Origin: Luzula sylvatica
Taxonomy: Eukaryota > Streptophyta > Magnoliopsida > Poales > Juncaceae
Direction: 5' to 3'
Length of the DNA stretch: 64,000 bases
NCBI GenBank assembly: GCA_946800325.1
Contig: OX326957.1
Coordinates: 30,181,054 to 30,245,053 of the forward strand
Part shown: piece by piece, positions 63,701 through 64,000 of the stretch
How positions within the stretch are numbered: the first letter of the stretch is position 1
Layout of the letters: each line of letters opens with the position of its first letter
Made by a program: the position numbers and the translations under genes
Notes under the pieces: model-generated
Databases searched by the model: none
Seen by the model: only the letters and a program-made list of their open reading frames with translations
Told to the model about the DNA's origin: nothing

Positions 63701-64000
63701 CGATTCAAAACAATCTGTTTATGCTTTCGGGAGTTCAAATAACGTATTTTTAGATCATTTGAATCGTATCCTTTACTACATAACATTTCACCAAAATTTA
63801 CAAACACTAAGAAAGTTTGTTTTTCGATTCAAAACAATCTGTTTATGCTTTGGGGAGTTCAAATAACGTATTTTTAGATCATTTGAATCGTATCTTTTAC
63901 AACATAACATTTCACCAAAATTTACAAACACTAAGAAAGTTTGTTTTTCGATTCAAAACAATTTGTTTATGCTTTGGGGAGGTCAAATAACGTATTTTTA
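60773..64000 (+). repeat. 30-monomer higher-order repeat, unit 2 (cut by window end)
   Basis: Second unit, about 3228 of the expected 3715 bp; the rest lies beyond the window. Differences from unit 1 that I noticed: GGGGATGTC near 62490 (unit 1 GGGGAGTTC), GTATGTTTTAC near 63147 (unit 1 GTATCTTTTAC), AGTATG against AGTATA near 62080, AATCTG against AATATG near 61355, and CACTAAGAAAG near 63553 (unit 1 CACTATGAAAG). The array clearly continues to the right. Confidence 0.9.

Larger units (their letters stand above)
1..64000 (+). repeat. 124-bp satellite DNA array, whole window
   Basis: Head-to-tail tandem repeat filling the window, about 516 monomers, all in the same orientation. Taking CACCAAAA as position 1, conserved blocks are CACCAAAATTTACAAAC (1-17), GTTTTTCGATTCAAAACAA (31-49), CTTTGGGGAGTTC (60-72), AACGTATTTTTAGATC (77-92) and AATCGTATCTTTTAC (98-112). 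The period is 124 bp, measured at 63541, 63665, 63789 and 63913. Common length variants are 123 bp (one A lost after CACC, or one T lost giving GGGGAGTCAAAT) and 125 bp (AAGAAATGTTTG). Two frequent sequence types differ in the middle: AACGTAATTTTAGACC and AACGTATTTTTAGATC. No unique sequence, mobile element or strand switch interrupts the array. Long uninterrupted arrays like this are typical of eukaryotic centromeric or other constitutive heterochromatin; the location is inference. I do not recognise the family. Confidence 0.98.

Noticed and set aside
1..64000. CRISPR-like array (regular direct repeats)
   Set aside because: The whole 124-bp period is conserved, with no split into short identical repeats and unique spacers, no cas genes and far too many units.
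1..64000. CENP-B box in the TTTCGATTCAAAAC block
   Set aside because: TTCG and the internal A fit the first half of the mammalian box, but the required CGGG part is missing. The partial match is expected by chance.
1..64000. Intrinsic terminators or hairpin RNA from the TTGTTTT/AAAACAA dyad
   Set aside because: The arms are pure A/T apart from one G-C pair, no T tract follows the second arm, and the dyad is in most monomers, so it is part of the satellite and not a gene-linked signal.
1..64000. G-quadruplex from the GGGG run
   Set aside because: There is only one GGGG per 124 bp, so four runs are never close enough together.
1..64000. Transposable element, terminal repeat or target-site duplication inside the array
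   Set aside because: I read the window for breaks in the monomer and found only satellite; all length changes are 1-3 bases or whole monomers.
1..64000. Telomeric repeat, rRNA, tRNA or bacterial content
   Set aside because: There is no short telomere-type unit, no conserved rRNA or tRNA segment, and no coding density. The array is of eukaryotic satellite type.
1..64000. Regular 10-bp spacing of A and T tracts as a nucleosome-positioning code
   Set aside because: Tract centres in the consensus fall at about 8, 34, 44, 85 and 108, which is not a clean multiple of the helical turn. I would not claim it without a computed periodicity.

Overview
The window is one continuous block of tandemly repeated satellite DNA. 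A monomer of about 124 bp runs head to tail, in one orientation, from base 1 to base 64000, so about 516 copies are present. I measured the period directly. The landmark CACCAAAATTTACAAAC falls at 63541, 63665, 63789 and 63913, exactly 124 bp apart. My hand-made consensus has 34 G/C in 124 positions (about 27% GC). I see no protein gene, RNA gene, transposon, inversion or unique spacer. The open reading frames that exist (up to 139 codons, both strands) are by-products of the repeat.

This is a eukaryotic heterochromatic array, of the kind found at centromeres, pericentromeres or chromosome-end heterochromatin. I do not recognise the satellite and cannot name the species. Changes at the three consensus CpG sites are often to TpG or CpA. 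That suggests cytosine methylation and would suit a plant or a vertebrate better than an unmethylated insect genome, but it is weak evidence.

The structure of interest is the higher-order organisation. (1) 1-5454: a domain with a private TTCGAAAAC monomer variant and duplicated blocks at offsets 1114, 2969 and 3589. (2) 5455-8026: mixed monomers with an 11-mer spaced duplication. (3) 8027-21145: a segment of about 6.5 kb present twice in tandem, the copies differing by exactly one monomer, with an 8-monomer (991-992 bp) repeat nested inside. (4) 21146-26815: a 9-monomer block duplicated at offset 3965. (5) 26377-30555: a 12-monomer repeat (1487-1488 bp), nearly three copies. (6) 31526-32517: a 4-monomer, 496-bp tandem duplication, identical as far as I compared. 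(7) 34400-39250: a segment that returns at 52374-57220, about 17.7-18.0 kb away. (8) 42355-48547: an 18-monomer repeat (2233 bp), two full copies plus a divergent one. (9) 48442-52146: a 16-monomer repeat (about 1982 bp). (10) 57058-64000: a 30-monomer repeat (3715 bp), one full copy and a second cut by the window end.

Higher-order units of 4, 8, 12, 16, 18 and 30 monomers, each confined to its own stretch, show repeated local amplification at different times and scales. Whole-monomer and multi-monomer differences between copies fit unequal exchange or replication slippage in register. Nothing here is an operon or a pathway. The undescribed element, if there is one, is the satellite itself and its patchwork of local higher-order repeats.
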